Shown here in pieces: positions 31,469 to 41,302 of a DNA stretch of 44,376 nucleotides. Under the pieces are notes generated by a model. It was not told the origin of the DNA. It was given only the letters and a program-made list of their open reading frames with translations, and did not search any database. The number at the start of each line of letters is the position of its first letter. The first letter of the stretch is position 1. The translations under genes were made by a program, and so were the position numbers. Origin of the DNA: an uncultured Pelagibacteraceae bacterium (GTDB lineage Bacteria; Pseudomonadota; Alphaproteobacteria; Pelagibacterales; Pelagibacteraceae); the NCBI GenBank assembly GCA_902590755.1, contig CACIYA010000003.1:1-44376 (forward strand). The letters are read 5' to 3'.

Positions 31469-31513
31469 AATATCCAAACTTATCGCGCCCTTCATTGCTA
31501 AAATATTTAAGTT

Positions 31514-31599
31514 TGGTGGAGGGGGAAAGATTCGAACTTTCGAAGACCGAAGTCAACGGGTTTACAGCCCGCCCCATTTGACCGCTTTGGTACCCCTCC
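31514..31599 (-). tRNA. tRNA-Tyr (anticodon GTA), long variable arm
   Basis: Reverse complement GGAGGGGTACCAAAGCGGTCAAATGGGGCGGGCTGTAAACCCGTTGACTTCGGTCTTCGAAAGTTCGAATCTTTCCCCCTCCACCA. Confidence 0.95.
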
Positions 31600-31728
31600 T
31601 TACTTCTTATTGTTGGGATACCCACTAACTTAAATAGCATTTAACAACAAGCGTTTTATAAGCATTTATGAAATAATTGCAATAAATCATTTTGCCTTAA
31701 AATATGCTATTAAATTGACTAAATAGCT

Positions 31729-32481
31729 TTGAAAATCATGAAAAAAACAACCTTTTTAATTGTTGGAAAACATGCTGTTTTAGAAGCTTTAAAAAACCCT
31801 TCTAGGAAAATTGAAAGAGTATTTGTTACCGAAGATGCTAAAAAAAAGATCAATCGGGAAAATCAAAATTTAAATTTGTTTAAAAAAGTTAATTTTTTTT
31901 ATAAATCCAAAAAGGAACTTGATAATCTTTGTGGTAGAGATGAAACTGCACATCAAGGTTTAGTAGCTGAGGTTGAACAATTAGAGGAAATTACACTTAA
32001 AGAATTTATATTAGTTAATAAAAAAAAAAACTTAAATTTAATCGCTCTCGAAGAAGTCACTGATCCAAGAAATATTGGATCTATAATTAGAAGTGCAGTT
32101 GCATTTAAAATGGATGGAATAATTGTTAAAGAAAGATCTTTTCCTTCTAAAAGTAAACTCCTTTACAAAAGCGCAAGTGGTGGAACAGAACATATCAAAA
32201 TATTCAAAGTTTCAAATCTGAATACATCTTTGAAATATTTAAAATCTAAAGAATTCTGGGTAAGTGCATTTGATGTATCAGGTACAAAAGATTTTACGAA
32301 AAATAATTGGAATGGAAAAAATGTATTACTTTTTGGATCTGAGGGTTATGGTATTAAAGCAAAAACTCTTGAAAATTCAGATTTTAAATTTAAGGTCAAT
32401 ATAGATAATAAAATTGAAAGTCTTAATATTTCTAATACCGTCTCTATAGTATGTCATCATATTTCTCAAACATTAAAATAA
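31729..32481 (+). CDS. rlmB: SpoU/TrmH-family 2'-O-methyltransferase, RlmB-like
   Basis: GKHAVLEALKNPSRKIERVFV; ALEEVTDPRNIGSIIRSAVAF; LLFGSEGYGIKAKTLENSDFKFKVNI...SLNISNTVSIVCHH. Confidence 0.9.
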   Translation: MKIMKKTTFLIVGKHAVLEALKNPSRKIERVFVTEDAKKKINRENQNLNLFKKVNFFYKSKKELDNLCGRDETAHQGLVAEVEQLEEITLKEFILVNKKKNLNLIALEEVTDPRNIGSIIRSAVAFKMDGIIVKERSFPSKSKLLYKSASGGTEHIKIFKVSNLNTSLKYLKSKEFWVSAFDVSGTKDFTKNNWNGKNVLLFGSEGYGIKAKTLENSDFKFKVNIDNKIESLNISNTVSIVCHHISQTLK

Positions 32482-32532
32482 TACTTAATTTTTATTGTTT
32501 TTTTAGTTAATATATTTTAAAGAGATCTACTT

Positions 32533-32608
32533 GCCCTCATAGCTCAATTGGTAGAGCAATTGATTTGTAATCAATAGGTTCGCGGTTCGAGTCCGTGTGA
32601 GGGCACCA
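32533..32608 (+). tRNA. tRNA-Thr (anticodon TGT), integration target
   Basis: GCCCTCATAGCTCAATTGGTAGAGCAATTGATTTGTAATCAATAGGTTCGCGGTTCGAGTCCGTGTGAGGGCACCA, complete cloverleaf with encoded CCA. Confidence 0.97.
32561..32608 (+). repeat. att-like 48-bp direct repeat, copy 1 (within intact tRNA-Thr)
   Basis: TGATTTGTAATCAATAGGTTCGCGGTTCGAGTCCGTGTGAGGGCACCA, identical to 38826-38873. Confidence 0.97.
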
Positions 32609-32695
32609 CTAATCACAAATAATAACACTTTTTTAAAACATTTCTTAAATTAAATTTAGAACATAGTTAATACAAAACACTAACATAGAAATGAC

Positions 32696-32720
32696 TGTAC
32701 TGTTCCTGTACTGTTCAAGA
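32696..32720 (+). repeat. 25-bp end-proximal direct repeat with internal tandem iterons, copy 1
   Basis: TGTACTGTTC-C-TGTACTGTTC-AAGA; identical to 38727-38751; two decamers at 11-bp spacing. Confidence 0.95.
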
Positions 32721-32769
32721 ATTATTCGTTCAATTATCGTTATTTAAATTAATATTAATAATACACAAT

Positions 32770-35700
32770 CTATGCTGTCCATTTTTCAGAAAACGCTTCT
32801 GCTTGTTGTAGCACTGTTTGAATGGCCTCTAATTCAAGATTAGGTGGATATCCATATTTTTTTAAAATTCTTTTCACCGCTACACGAATTTTAGCTCGTG
32901 CCATTTCACTGTGATGCCAGTCAATTGTTGCATTAGTATGAATTGATTTAAAAAGTTCTTTTGCAATAAGTTTAAGTTTTTCATTACCCATCACTTCAAC
33001 TGCACTTTCGTTTTCTGATAACGCCTCATAAAAAGCTACTTCGTCATCTGTTAGACCACTTTTTCCTCTTTCCTCAATTTCAGATCGAATTTGTTTTGCA
33101 AGTGCAATTAACTCTTCGATAACCTGTGCTGTTGTTAAAGCATTATTATGATAACGATTAATTGATTCAGCTAACCTTTTTGAAAAAGCTTTTGTTTTAA
33201 CAACACGTGAGCTTAACTTAGACTTAATTTCACCATTGATTAGTTTTTTTAGGGCCTCAATAGCTAGATTTTTTTTCTCAATACCTTTCATTTCATTTAG
33301 AAAATCATCAGATAGAATAGATATATCTTGAGACTCAACTCCTGCTGCTTTTAAAATATCAACAATATCAGTTGAAATTACAGCATTACTAATAAGTTGC
33401 TGAACAGCAAATTCATCTTCTTTAATCTTTTTCTTTTTACCATCGCTCTTTGCCAAAGCAGCTCTTATTGCTTGGAAAAAACCAACTTCATCACGTATTT
33501 TTTTGGCATCATCACTTGATGCTGCAAGTGCGAATGCTTGACTTAGGTTTAATACAGCATCTGAATATCTTCTATGAATTTGTTTTTTTTCCTCTTCAGA
33601 TTCAGTTTTTTCTGAGGCTTTTCTTTGTGCCTCTAATATCCATTCCATAGCACCTGCAATTATTGACAAACGATCTTTTGCTTCACCTTTTAAACCAGCG
33701 ACGTAATCAAAACCAAAGAACATATCTTTAACAATTTGATATTTTTCTAACATTACGGCTACAACCTCTTCTTGGCTAATACCTGTTTCTTGTTTATCTC
33801 TATCTGAATAGTCACCCAAAGCATTCTTAAGATTTTGAGCTATACCAATGTAATCAACTATCAATCCACCGGGTTTATCTTTGAAAACTCTATTTACTCT
33901 AGCTATTGCTTGCATCAAACCATGACCTTTCATAGGTTTATCTATGTACATGGTGTGCATCGATGGAGCATCAAAACCTGTAAGCCACATATCTCTTACA
34001 AGAACTATTTTTAATTCATCATCAGCTTTCTTAGCTCGTTTAGCTAAAAGATCACGTCGTGCCTTATTGCCAATATGTTGTTGCCAATTCTTAGGATCTG
34101 AAGCAGAACCTGTCATTACAACTTTTATTTTACCTTTGTCATCATCATCACTATGCCAATCAGGTCGTATAGCAATGATAGCATCATAAAGTGCAATACA
34201 AATACGGCGGCTCATGCACACAACCATTGCCTTACCATCCATAGCTTCAACACGAGATTCGAAATGTTTAATTAAATCATCTGCAACTTTTTTTAATCTA
34301 TCTTCTGCACCAACTAGTGCTTCAACACGAGACCATCTTCCCTTCTTCTTCTCAGCTTCATCAATATCACTATCTTCGACAAGTTCTTCGATCTCTGCAT
34401 CTACTTTTGCAATTTCTTTTTCGTCTAATTCAATTCGAGCAAGTCTGCTTTCATAATAAATAGGAACTGTTGCTCCATCTTCTACACCTCGCTGGATGTC
34501 ATAAACATCAATGTAATCCCCAAATACTGCAGGTGTATTAACATCTGTTTTTTCAATTGGTGTACCAGTAAAACCAATAAAAGAAGCATTTGGAATAGCA
34601 TCACGGAGATGTTTCGCAAAACCATACGAGACTTCACCACTATCACTTGCTACTTTTGTCTTAAATCCATATTGGCTACGATGCGCTTCATCGGCTATAA
34701 CAACAACATTTCGTCTGTCTGTAAGTTTTGGGTATTCGCTTTCACCTTGATTAGGAGAAAACTTTTGAATTGTAGTAAAAATCACACCACCTGATGGAAC
34801 AGAGAGTAATTTTTTTAAATGCTCTCTATCGTTAGCTTGAACAGGAGTTTGTCTTATAAGATCTTTACAGCCAGCAAAAGTAGTAAATAACTGATCATCC
34901 AAATCATTACGATCTGTCAAGACAATTAGAGTTGGGTTTGCCATTTGTGGGTGTGAAATAATTTCACCAGCATAAAATGCCATTAATAAACTTTTACCTG
35001 ACCCTTGAGTGTGCCAAATAACTCCTACACGATTATCCCCACTTTCATCTGTCGCTTTAATTGTGCATTGAACAGCTTTATGAACAGCGTGAAATTGATG
35101 ATAACCAGCTAATTTTTTAATGATACCACTTCCGGTATTTTCAAATACAATAAAACCACGTAACAAAGATAATAGTCTTGACTTATCAAACACTCCATTA
35201 ATCAAAGTTTCTAATTCAGGAATACCTTTTGATACAATATTCTCACCATCAACAGTTCGCCATGCCATAAAACGTTCTTCATTTGCAGTAAGTGACCCAA
35301 TCCGTGCCTGCAAACCATCCGATGTAACTAGGAATCCATTTGTTCTAAACAATCCTTCAATTTCATCTTTATAAGTTTGAAGTTGGTTATAAGCATCATC
35401 TATAGTAGCGTTTTCATCAGTTGGATTTTTAAGTTCAATAACAGAAATAGGTAGACCATTAATAAATATCACCACATCCGGTCTTCGGTTTTGCCCACCT
35501 TCTATTACTGTATATTGATTAACTGCCAACCAATCATTGTTTTCAAGGTTTTCAAAATCAATTAGCTTTGCTTTATCTGTGCCAATACTGCCATCCTCAC
35601 GTTTAATATCGATATCAACACCATCAATGATTAATTGATATATTCTTCTGTTTTCTTCAACAAGAGTTGGTAATTCAGATTGATTAAGTTTTCTTAAAGC

Positions 35701-35910
35701 ATACTCACATGCATCGACACTAAGATGTGGATTGATTTTTTTAAAAGAATTTTTGAAACGATCAATAAGAATTGATACATCGTATGCTGCTCGCTCTGGA
35801 GTATCGCCATCAGGTGAAATATCAGGCCCATGTAAAATAGAATAACCAAGTTCCTCTAACCACTCTAAACAAGCTTGTTCAACATGGTCTTCTGTAAACC
35901 TGTTGCTCAT
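32770..35910 (-). CDS. hsdR: Type I restriction enzyme R subunit
   Basis: PD-(D/E)XK-like [22 protein letters not shown]; Walker [26 protein letters not shown]; helicase motif [10 protein letters not shown]. Confidence 0.97.
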   Translation of the reverse strand: MSNRFTEDHVEQACLEWLEELGYSILHGPDISPDGDTPERAAYDVSILIDRFKNSFKKINPHLSVDACEYALRKLNQSELPTLVEENRRIYQLIIDGVDIDIKREDGSIGTDKAKLIDFENLENNDWLAVNQYTVIEGGQNRRPDVVIFINGLPISVIELKNPTDENATIDDAYNQLQTYKDEIEGLFRTNGFLVTSDGLQARIGSLTANEERFMAWRTVDGENIVSKGIPELETLINGVFDKSRLLSLLRGFIVFENTGSGIIKKLAGYHQFHAVHKAVQCTIKATDESGDNRVGVIWHTQGSGKSLLMAFYAGEIISHPQMANPTLIVLTDRNDLDDQLFTTFAGCKDLIRQTPVQANDREHLKKLLSVPSGGVIFTTIQKFSPNQGESEYPKLTDRRNVVVIADEAHRSQYGFKTKVASDSGEVSYGFAKHLRDAIPNASFIGFTGTPIEKTDVNTPAVFGDYIDVYDIQRGVEDGATVPIYYESRLARIELDEKEIAKVDAEIEELVEDSDIDEAEKKKGRWSRVEALVGAEDRLKKVADDLIKHFESRVEAMDGKAMVVCMSRRICIALYDAIIAIRPDWHSDDDDKGKIKVVMTGSASDPKNWQQHIGNKARRDLLAKRAKKADDELKIVLVRDMWLTGFDAPSMHTMYIDKPMKGHGLMQAIARVNRVFKDKPGGLIVDYIGIAQNLKNALGDYSDRDKQETGISQEEVVAVMLEKYQIVKDMFFGFDYVAGLKGEAKDRLSIIAGAMEWILEAQRKASEKTESEEEKKQIHRRYSDAVLNLSQAFALAASSDDAKKIRDEVGFFQAIRAALAKSDGKKKKIKEDEFAVQQLISNAVISTDIVDILKAAGVESQDISILSDDFLNEMKGIEKKNLAIEALKKLINGEIKSKLSSRVVKTKAFSKRLAESINRYHNNALTTAQVIEELIALAKQIRSEIEERGKSGLTDDEVAFYEALSENESAVEVMGNEKLKLIAKELFKSIHTNATIDWHHSEMARAKIRVAVKRILKKYGYPPNLELEAIQTVLQQAEAFSEKWTA

Positions 35911-37148
35911 AGAGCTGCCTCAACTTCATGTTCAGCATCTCTCAAACTGATTTCACCAGACATTAATTTTGGTAGTAAGGTGTCACGTAGTTTAGCAAGA
36001 GTTTGGTTTTCTTGTTCATTAGCGCTAATTTTTTCGTAAAAATCTCCAACAATTTTTTCAAAAGAAATTGCTTCACCATTTGCTGGTACAATTATTTTTT
36101 GACTTCTAGCATCACCTTGTGAAATAAATGGCTGTGCTGAACCTCTAATTGGCCAAAAGTTATTTCCCTTCGTAGCATGATATAAAAATATAGTTGGCGT
36201 CAGATCATATTTAGACCAGAACCTTATTGTATTTTTAATACATGACCATTTTCCTCTTGCTAGCCAGGTATTTCCACAATTAGCTCCAATTGCACTAAGT
36301 ACTATTCCTAGTTTTTCAAAATCAAAATATGGAAGCTTTCCATCTTTACCACTGGCACTGTAAGCATCAAACCCCGTCTCAACATATGATTTTTTTGTTG
36401 TTTTTAGATCTCCCCAACTTAGGTCTGAAATATCTTCAAGTTTTTTGTACTGCCATCCAACTGGTAAACCATCTTCACCAAATGAATTTGGAAATAGGTT
36501 TGAGGTTTTAATATCCATATGTGATGGTGCTTTACCAGCAACCTTTGCATGTACAGGATCAAACTCAACAAACCAACTTTTATATATGGTATAAGCCATC
36601 TCTTCCAACGTCTCATTCATTCGGTTGTTATTTTCAATTTTATCGTCTAGAGCACCTAATACAGAAGTGATGGATTTTTGCTCTGCGTAAGATGGAAGAT
36701 CAACTTTTACGTTTCCTAAGAGTGACTGGCTTAAGTTAAAAATGGCTGTTCCAGAGGCAATTCTAACAAATTTCTCTTTATACTTTGGTGAGCGCAGCAA
36801 GTAGTTCAAATAATGACAATCCACAACTGATTTGTCTTTTATGCGATATCTAATAATAAAACCGCTAAAAATCATCTTTTCTTTTACATCCCAAACCATT
36901 GCCACCTGACCAGCACCTGCCGCTTTAACAGAAGATCTTGCAAACATTATATCTCCGTTTATTAGAAACAGCTTTTCAGGTGACCTTAATACGTTTTTTT
37001 TTAATCTTTCTAAATTAAAAAGCGAAACATAGCGACCAGAGTATAATTGTTTATTATTGATAATTGGATATCCTTCACCATAATCCTCTAGTGAAAAATT
37101 TGCACCATTTTTAAATTCACCTATTTCACTTAATGTAAATTCAGTCAT
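35907..37148 (-). CDS. hsdS: Type I restriction enzyme specificity subunit
   Basis: Two target-recognition-domain halves, conserved-region helices ([66 protein letters not shown]). Confidence 0.96.
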   Translation of the reverse strand: MTEFTLSEIGEFKNGANFSLEDYGEGYPIINNKQLYSGRYVSLFNLERLKKNVLRSPEKLFLINGDIMFARSSVKAAGAGQVAMVWDVKEKMIFSGFIIRYRIKDKSVVDCHYLNYLLRSPKYKEKFVRIASGTAIFNLSQSLLGNVKVDLPSYAEQKSITSVLGALDDKIENNNRMNETLEEMAYTIYKSWFVEFDPVHAKVAGKAPSHMDIKTSNLFPNSFGEDGLPVGWQYKKLEDISDLSWGDLKTTKKSYVETGFDAYSASGKDGKLPYFDFEKLGIVLSAIGANCGNTWLARGKWSCIKNTIRFWSKYDLTPTIFLYHATKGNNFWPIRGSAQPFISQGDARSQKIIVPANGEAISFEKIVGDFYEKISANEQENQTLAKLRDTLLPKLMSGEISLRDAEHEVEAAL

Positions 37149-38700
37149 TATTAAAATCAGAGATGTGCTTTAAAATTTTTTTTTTAATTTTCTCACTTTT
37201 TTTAAACTGATCAGTTAGTTTTGCTTTTAACGCATCTAACTTCTGCTTAAATGGAATACCGTCATCCAACTCATCTTCTGCACCAACATAAATACCTGGT
37301 GATAGAACATAGTTATTTGATTTGAGGTCTGACAAATTGGCAGAATGGCAGAAACCAGAAATATCTTGGTAGGCACCACGCCTTTCAATTGCATCTGACT
37401 GACCACGCCATGCATGATAGGTATCAGAAATTTTTGCTACATCTTCATTGCTGAAATCGCGTCTTACGCGGTCTACCAAAGTTCCTAATTTCCTTCCGTC
37501 AATAAATAAGATTTTACCCTTTCGATTATTCAATCCTTTTGGATTTTTGTTTTTTGTTAAAAACCATAAACAACATGGAATGGTAACACCATAAAACAAA
37601 TTTCCTGGTAAATTAACTATACAATCAACTAAATCATTTTCAATTAGGCTCTGGCGTATCTCACCATCACCTGTACTATTTGAAGACATAGAACCATTAG
37701 CAAGAACTACACCTGCAGTACCATTTGGAGCTAAGTGATGAACAATATGTTGAAGCCAAGCATAGTTAGCATTACCGACAGGAGGTACTCCATATTTCCA
37801 ACGGACATCCTCACGTAATCTGTCACCACCCCAGTCACTAACATTAAAAGGTGGATTGGCTAATATAAAGTCAGCTTTTAGATCAGGTAGCTCGTCTTTA
37901 TGGAAACTACCTTCATTATTCCACTTAATATCTGCATCAATACCACGAACAGCCATATTCATTTTTGCTAGACGCCAAGTGGTATTATTCATTTCTTGTC
38001 CATAAACACGGATATCACCAATTCTTCCACCATGTTCTCTTACAAATTTTTCGGATTGAACAAACATTCCACCTGAACCACAGCAAGGATCATATACTCG
38101 ACCTTTATAGGGTTCTAACATTTCAGTTAAAACTCTTACAATTGAACGAGGGGTAAAATATTCACCTCCACGTTTTCCTTCAGCACCAGCAAAACCACCT
38201 AAAAAATATTCATAAACACGGCCTAATATATCTTTTGATTTATCATCCTCTTCATTCATACCGATGGTACTAATAAGATCTATCAGTTCACCTAACATGG
38301 TTTTATTTAGGGCTTCTCGTGCGTAGTTTATTGGAAGCACACCTTTTAAACTTGCGTTTGATTTCTCAATTGCAAGCATGGCATCATCTACCAATTTGCC
38401 TATTGTTGGTTTTTTTGCATTATCCTGTAAATGAGACCAACGTGCTTCTTTAGGCACCCAAAAAGTTCGTTCTGCTAGATATTCATCAGCATCTTCTTCG
38501 TCTGCATCTTTGTCTGCTTTTAATTTTTCATAAACTGAAATGAAAGCATCAGAAATATATTTTAAGAAAATAAGCCCAAGTGCAACGTGTTTATACTCAC
38601 TGGCATCCATGCTGCCACGTAGCTTATCAGCAGCTAAAAATAGTTTTGCTTCAAATCCTAAATTAGCAGCTTGTTGTTTAGTAGAATTGTTTTTAACCAT
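37141..38700 (-). CDS. hsdM: Type I restriction enzyme M subunit (N6-adenine methyltransferase)
   Basis: [46 protein letters not shown]. Confidence 0.97.
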   Translation of the reverse strand: MVKNNSTKQQAANLGFEAKLFLAADKLRGSMDASEYKHVALGLIFLKYISDAFISVYEKLKADKDADEEDADEYLAERTFWVPKEARWSHLQDNAKKPTIGKLVDDAMLAIEKSNASLKGVLPINYAREALNKTMLGELIDLISTIGMNEEDDKSKDILGRVYEYFLGGFAGAEGKRGGEYFTPRSIVRVLTEMLEPYKGRVYDPCCGSGGMFVQSEKFVREHGGRIGDIRVYGQEMNNTTWRLAKMNMAVRGIDADIKWNNEGSFHKDELPDLKADFILANPPFNVSDWGGDRLREDVRWKYGVPPVGNANYAWLQHIVHHLAPNGTAGVVLANGSMSSNSTGDGEIRQSLIENDLVDCIVNLPGNLFYGVTIPCCLWFLTKNKNPKGLNNRKGKILFIDGRKLGTLVDRVRRDFSNEDVAKISDTYHAWRGQSDAIERRGAYQDISGFCHSANLSDLKSNNYVLSPGIYVGAEDELDDGIPFKQKLDALKAKLTDQFKKSEKIKKKILKHISDFNND

Positions 38701-38719
38701 ATGTTAATTATTAAAAACA

Positions 38720-38749
38720 ATTATATTGTACTGTTCCTGTACTGTTCAA
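38720..38749 (-). promoter_or_regulatory. Candidate sigma70-type promoter of hsdMSR overlapping the iteron repeat
   Basis: Minus strand TTGAAC (38749-38744), 18-bp spacer AGTACAGGAACAGTACAA, TATAAT (38725-38720), about 20 bp upstream of the hsdM ATG at 38700. Confidence 0.7.
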
Positions 38750-38751
38750 GA
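38727..38751 (+). repeat. 25-bp end-proximal direct repeat with internal tandem iterons, copy 2
   Basis: TGTACTGTTCCTGTACTGTTCAAGA, identical to 32696-32720. Confidence 0.95.
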
Positions 38752-38825
38752 TTATAATAATTAAAGGTGTGCTTTACTATTGTTTATAATCAATACTAAT
38801 TAGTAAGTAATAAGAATGTCTTTGC

Positions 38826-38873
38826 TGATTTGTAATCAATAGGTTCGCGGTTCGAGTCCGTGTGAGGGCACCA
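38826..38873 (+). repeat. att-like 48-bp direct repeat, copy 2 (tRNA-Thr 3' fragment without 5' half)
   Basis: Same 48 bp as tRNA-Thr 32561-32608; sequence upstream (TTTGC) is not tRNA. Confidence 0.96.
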
Positions 38874-38876
38874 AAT

Positions 38877-39647
38877 TTAATAAGTTTCTTTTCTTATTTG
38901 CTCAATTTTAATTTTTTTTTGTAAACTGTTACTCTTATCATATAGCAAATTAAATCTTATTTTATTCTGAACTTTTATTACAATCTTTTTTGCATTCCTT
39001 ATTTCCACATTATCAGCAACTGCACTAACTGGCCTTTTAATAGAATTTAAATTGATTATGGTAATTTTTGATTTATCGCTAACGACCTTACCTGTCCATC
39101 TTCTTGGTCTGAAAGCGCTGATTGGAGCAATAGAGATTTTTTTTGAATTTAAATTTAAAATTGGCCCATGTACTGATAAGTTATAAGCTGTACTACCAGC
39201 CGGTGTTGACACTAAAACTCCATCTGAGACTAATTTTTTCATGATATATTTTGAATTATTTTTAATTACCAAGTTTGCAGCTTGACGACTTTGTCTTAAA
39301 ATAGATACCTCGTTGATAGCTAAACACTTTCTACTACCATTTCTCTTTGATACAGACATTTCAAGTGGCGAGATACTTATCATTTTTGATTTTTCAAGAT
39401 TATTAATTAATAAATTTTTTGAGAATTTATTCATCAGAAAACCATAATTACCTGAATTAATTCCATAAAAAAATTTTTTACTCTTTTTATTTTTTTTCAA
39501 AGTTTGCAACATAAATCCGTCGCCGCCGATAACAATTACAACATTAGATTTTTTGACACTCTTATTTTTAAAAATTTTTAAAACTTGTTTTTTAATCTTT
39601 AAAGATTGTGAATTTTTATCAGAAATAATTAATGGTTTGTTCATCAT
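38877..39647 (-). CDS. nadK: NAD kinase (start trimmed; listed ORF start lies inside tRNA-Leu)
   Basis: VVIVIGGDGFMLQTL, YGINSGNYGFLMN, NEVSILRQ, SDGVLVSTPAGSTAYNLSVHGPIL. Confidence 0.93.
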   Translation of the reverse strand: MMNKPLIISDKNSQSLKIKKQVLKIFKNKSVKKSNVVIVIGGDGFMLQTLKKNKKSKKFFYGINSGNYGFLMNKFSKNLLINNLEKSKMISISPLEMSVSKRNGSRKCLAINEVSILRQSRQAANLVIKNNSKYIMKKLVSDGVLVSTPAGSTAYNLSVHGPILNLNSKKISIAPISAFRPRRWTGKVVSDKSKITIINLNSIKRPVSAVADNVEIRNAKKIVIKVQNKIRFNLLYDKSNSLQKKIKIEQIRKETY

Positions 39648-39651
39648 TTTG

Positions 39652-39737
39652 TGGTGCCCTCGGCCAGACTCGAACTGGCACTCCCAAAAGGGCAAGGATT
39701 TTAAGTCCTTTGTGTCTACCAATTTCACCACGAGGGC
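39652..39737 (-). tRNA. tRNA-Leu (anticodon TAA)
   Basis: Reverse complement GCCCTCGTGGTGAAATTGGTAGACACAAAGGACTTAAAATCCTTGCCCTTTTGGGAGTGCCAGTTCGAGTCTGGCCGAGGGCACCA; class II cloverleaf. Confidence 0.95.
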
Positions 39738-39753
39738 AATCTATCATTTGTTG

Positions 39754-40857
39754 TTACTGTATCTTAAAGATTTTTTCAAGATCATCCTTGGCTATTTCGA
39801 TAGGATTATTTTTTAATCTTTGACTATTAATGCCAGAAAAGAATTTTTCTTTGTCTGAAATCAAATTTATATTTAGTTTTTTGTGGTCTTGTTCTAAACC
39901 TAGGTCTTGTTTTAATTTGATAAAGTAACTATTTAAACCTTCAATATTATTAGTTTTTGTTAAGTTAAACAGAATTTCGTATTTCAACTTAAGATCAGTT
40001 GGATTTTTAGATCTATTCATATTCAGAAAATTAAAATTTAATATTTCATTAAATGTTAATGAAACAGCATGTCCATGTGGAATACCGTATAGTGTTGTAA
40101 ATGGATAAGATAAAGCATGTGGGGCAATTGTTTTTGAAATATTAATTGCTTTACCAGAAAAGTTAGCTCCGATTAACATTTTATAAGAATTTTGGATGCT
40201 TTTGTTTTTAAAATAATCTTTAAAATTTCCAAATAAAATTTCTAATCCTTTTTTAGCAAACATAATACTTTCATCATTTGAGTTTATTGAAAATAGTGAC
40301 TCTACAGATTGACTTATTGCATCAAAGCAAGCAGTGGCGTCTAAATAAAAATTAGATGATAATATTAGTTCTGGTTTAAGAAAAAAATAGTCTGGCCTTA
40401 CACTTGGACCTTCAACCGAGTATTTTATTTTATTCAAATAAATTACTGCATTTGACGTTACTTCCGCACCAGATCCAGCAGTTGTTGGAATAGCTAAGAC
40501 TTTTATTTTATTTTCAATAAAGTTTGAATTAATAACATCTTCCTTAATATTTTTGGAATTAGTTATCACAGAGCTTATTTTGGCTAAATCCATAACACAC
40601 CCTCCGCCAATGGCTATTATTAAATCTGGTCTAAAATTACCTACTGTTTCAATAATTTTTTCTAATTCATCAATCTCGGGTAATTTCTTTTTTTTAAGGA
40701 ATATTTTAAACTCATTTTTTTTTAAATATTCTTTAAAGATTTTTTTTGCACCAGTTTTATTAAATGAATTCTCTCCAGATAATAATAAAATTTTTTTTAG
40801 GGGTTTTTCACTAATAAATTTCTTTATATCTTCATCAGATTTAAATTCTTTAGACAT
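39754..40857 (-). CDS. Fe-ADH-family dehydrogenase, phosphonoacetaldehyde reductase-like
   Basis: IIAIGGGCVMDLAK, IPTTAGSGAEVTSNAVIY, APHALSYPFTTLYGIPHGHAVSL; follows a Ppd-like gene. Confidence 0.8.
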   Translation of the reverse strand: MSKEFKSDEDIKKFISEKPLKKILLLSGENSFNKTGAKKIFKEYLKKNEFKIFLKKKKLPEIDELEKIIETVGNFRPDLIIAIGGGCVMDLAKISSVITNSKNIKEDVINSNFIENKIKVLAIPTTAGSGAEVTSNAVIYLNKIKYSVEGPSVRPDYFFLKPELILSSNFYLDATACFDAISQSVESLFSINSNDESIMFAKKGLEILFGNFKDYFKNKSIQNSYKMLIGANFSGKAINISKTIAPHALSYPFTTLYGIPHGHAVSLTFNEILNFNFLNMNRSKNPTDLKLKYEILFNLTKTNNIEGLNSYFIKLKQDLGLEQDHKKLNINLISDKEKFFSGINSQRLKNNPIEIAKDDLEKIFKIQ

Positions 40858-41299
40858 TTTTGATTTTCTTTTTTAATAGTGATGAAGATATTTTTTTTGT
40901 GTAAGGTAAATCAATTACTTTTCCATTCCAAAGCTTCATTGTTTGAATTAATTTTTTTCTACTTAAGGCTTGTGGGCCTTTTTTCCAATCATCTCCATGA
41001 ACCACATATTCAAATTTATATTTTTTTGCAATTTTTGAAAAAAATTTTGGACCTTGAATAGGTAAAATATAACTAATATCCTTTAACATTGAAGCAATTT
41101 TTTTTCTTTCATTAAATGAAGAGGTTGGAAATTTTTTTTTATAAGACTTTATGCCTTTGTCAGAGACTAAGCCTAAAATTATGTTTCCATATTTTTTAGA
41201 TTTTCTCAATATGTTAACATGTCCATGATGGAGAAAGTCTAAACACATAGGAACAAATACATATGGTCTCTTTACTTTAAAATAATTTTTTTTCTTCAT
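40850..41299 (-). CDS. HxGH nucleotidyltransferase (cytidylyltransferase-like)
   Basis: VFVPMCLDFLHHGHVNILRKSKKYG (HxGH) and C-terminal YTKKISSSLLKKKI resembling the RTxGISTT signature. Confidence 0.83.
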   Translation of the reverse strand: MKKKNYFKVKRPYVFVPMCLDFLHHGHVNILRKSKKYGNIILGLVSDKGIKSYKKKFPTSSFNERKKIASMLKDISYILPIQGPKFFSKIAKKYKFEYVVHGDDWKKGPQALSRKKLIQTMKLWNGKVIDLPYTKKISSSLLKKKIKNV

Positions 41300-41302
41300 A
41301 AA

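Larger units (their letters stand above)
32561..38873. mobile_element. 6,265-bp tRNA-Thr-integrated element carrying only a type I R-M operon
   Basis: Bounded by a perfect 48-bp direct repeat of the tRNA-Thr 3' portion (32561-32608 and 38826-38873); contains hsdM/hsdS/hsdR; no recombinase ORF between the repeats. Confidence 0.85.

Noticed and set aside
31440-31640. 66-aa minus-strand ORF
   Set aside because: It is translated tRNA-Gly/tRNA-Tyr sequence, not a protein gene.
36419-36616. 65-aa minus-strand ORF within hsdS
   Set aside because: Alternative frame of hsdS; no independent support.
39648-39731. Extended N-terminus of the nadK ORF (MVKLVDTKDLKSLPFWECQFESGRGHHK)
   Set aside because: This peptide is translated tRNA-Leu; the real start is the ATG pair at 39647/39644.
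39553-39823. Plus-strand ORFs of 87 and 63 aa overlapping nadK/tRNA-Leu
   Set aside because: Antisense readings through tRNA-Leu; the PDSNWH/GQTRTGT-like peptide is a common tRNA-antisense artefact.
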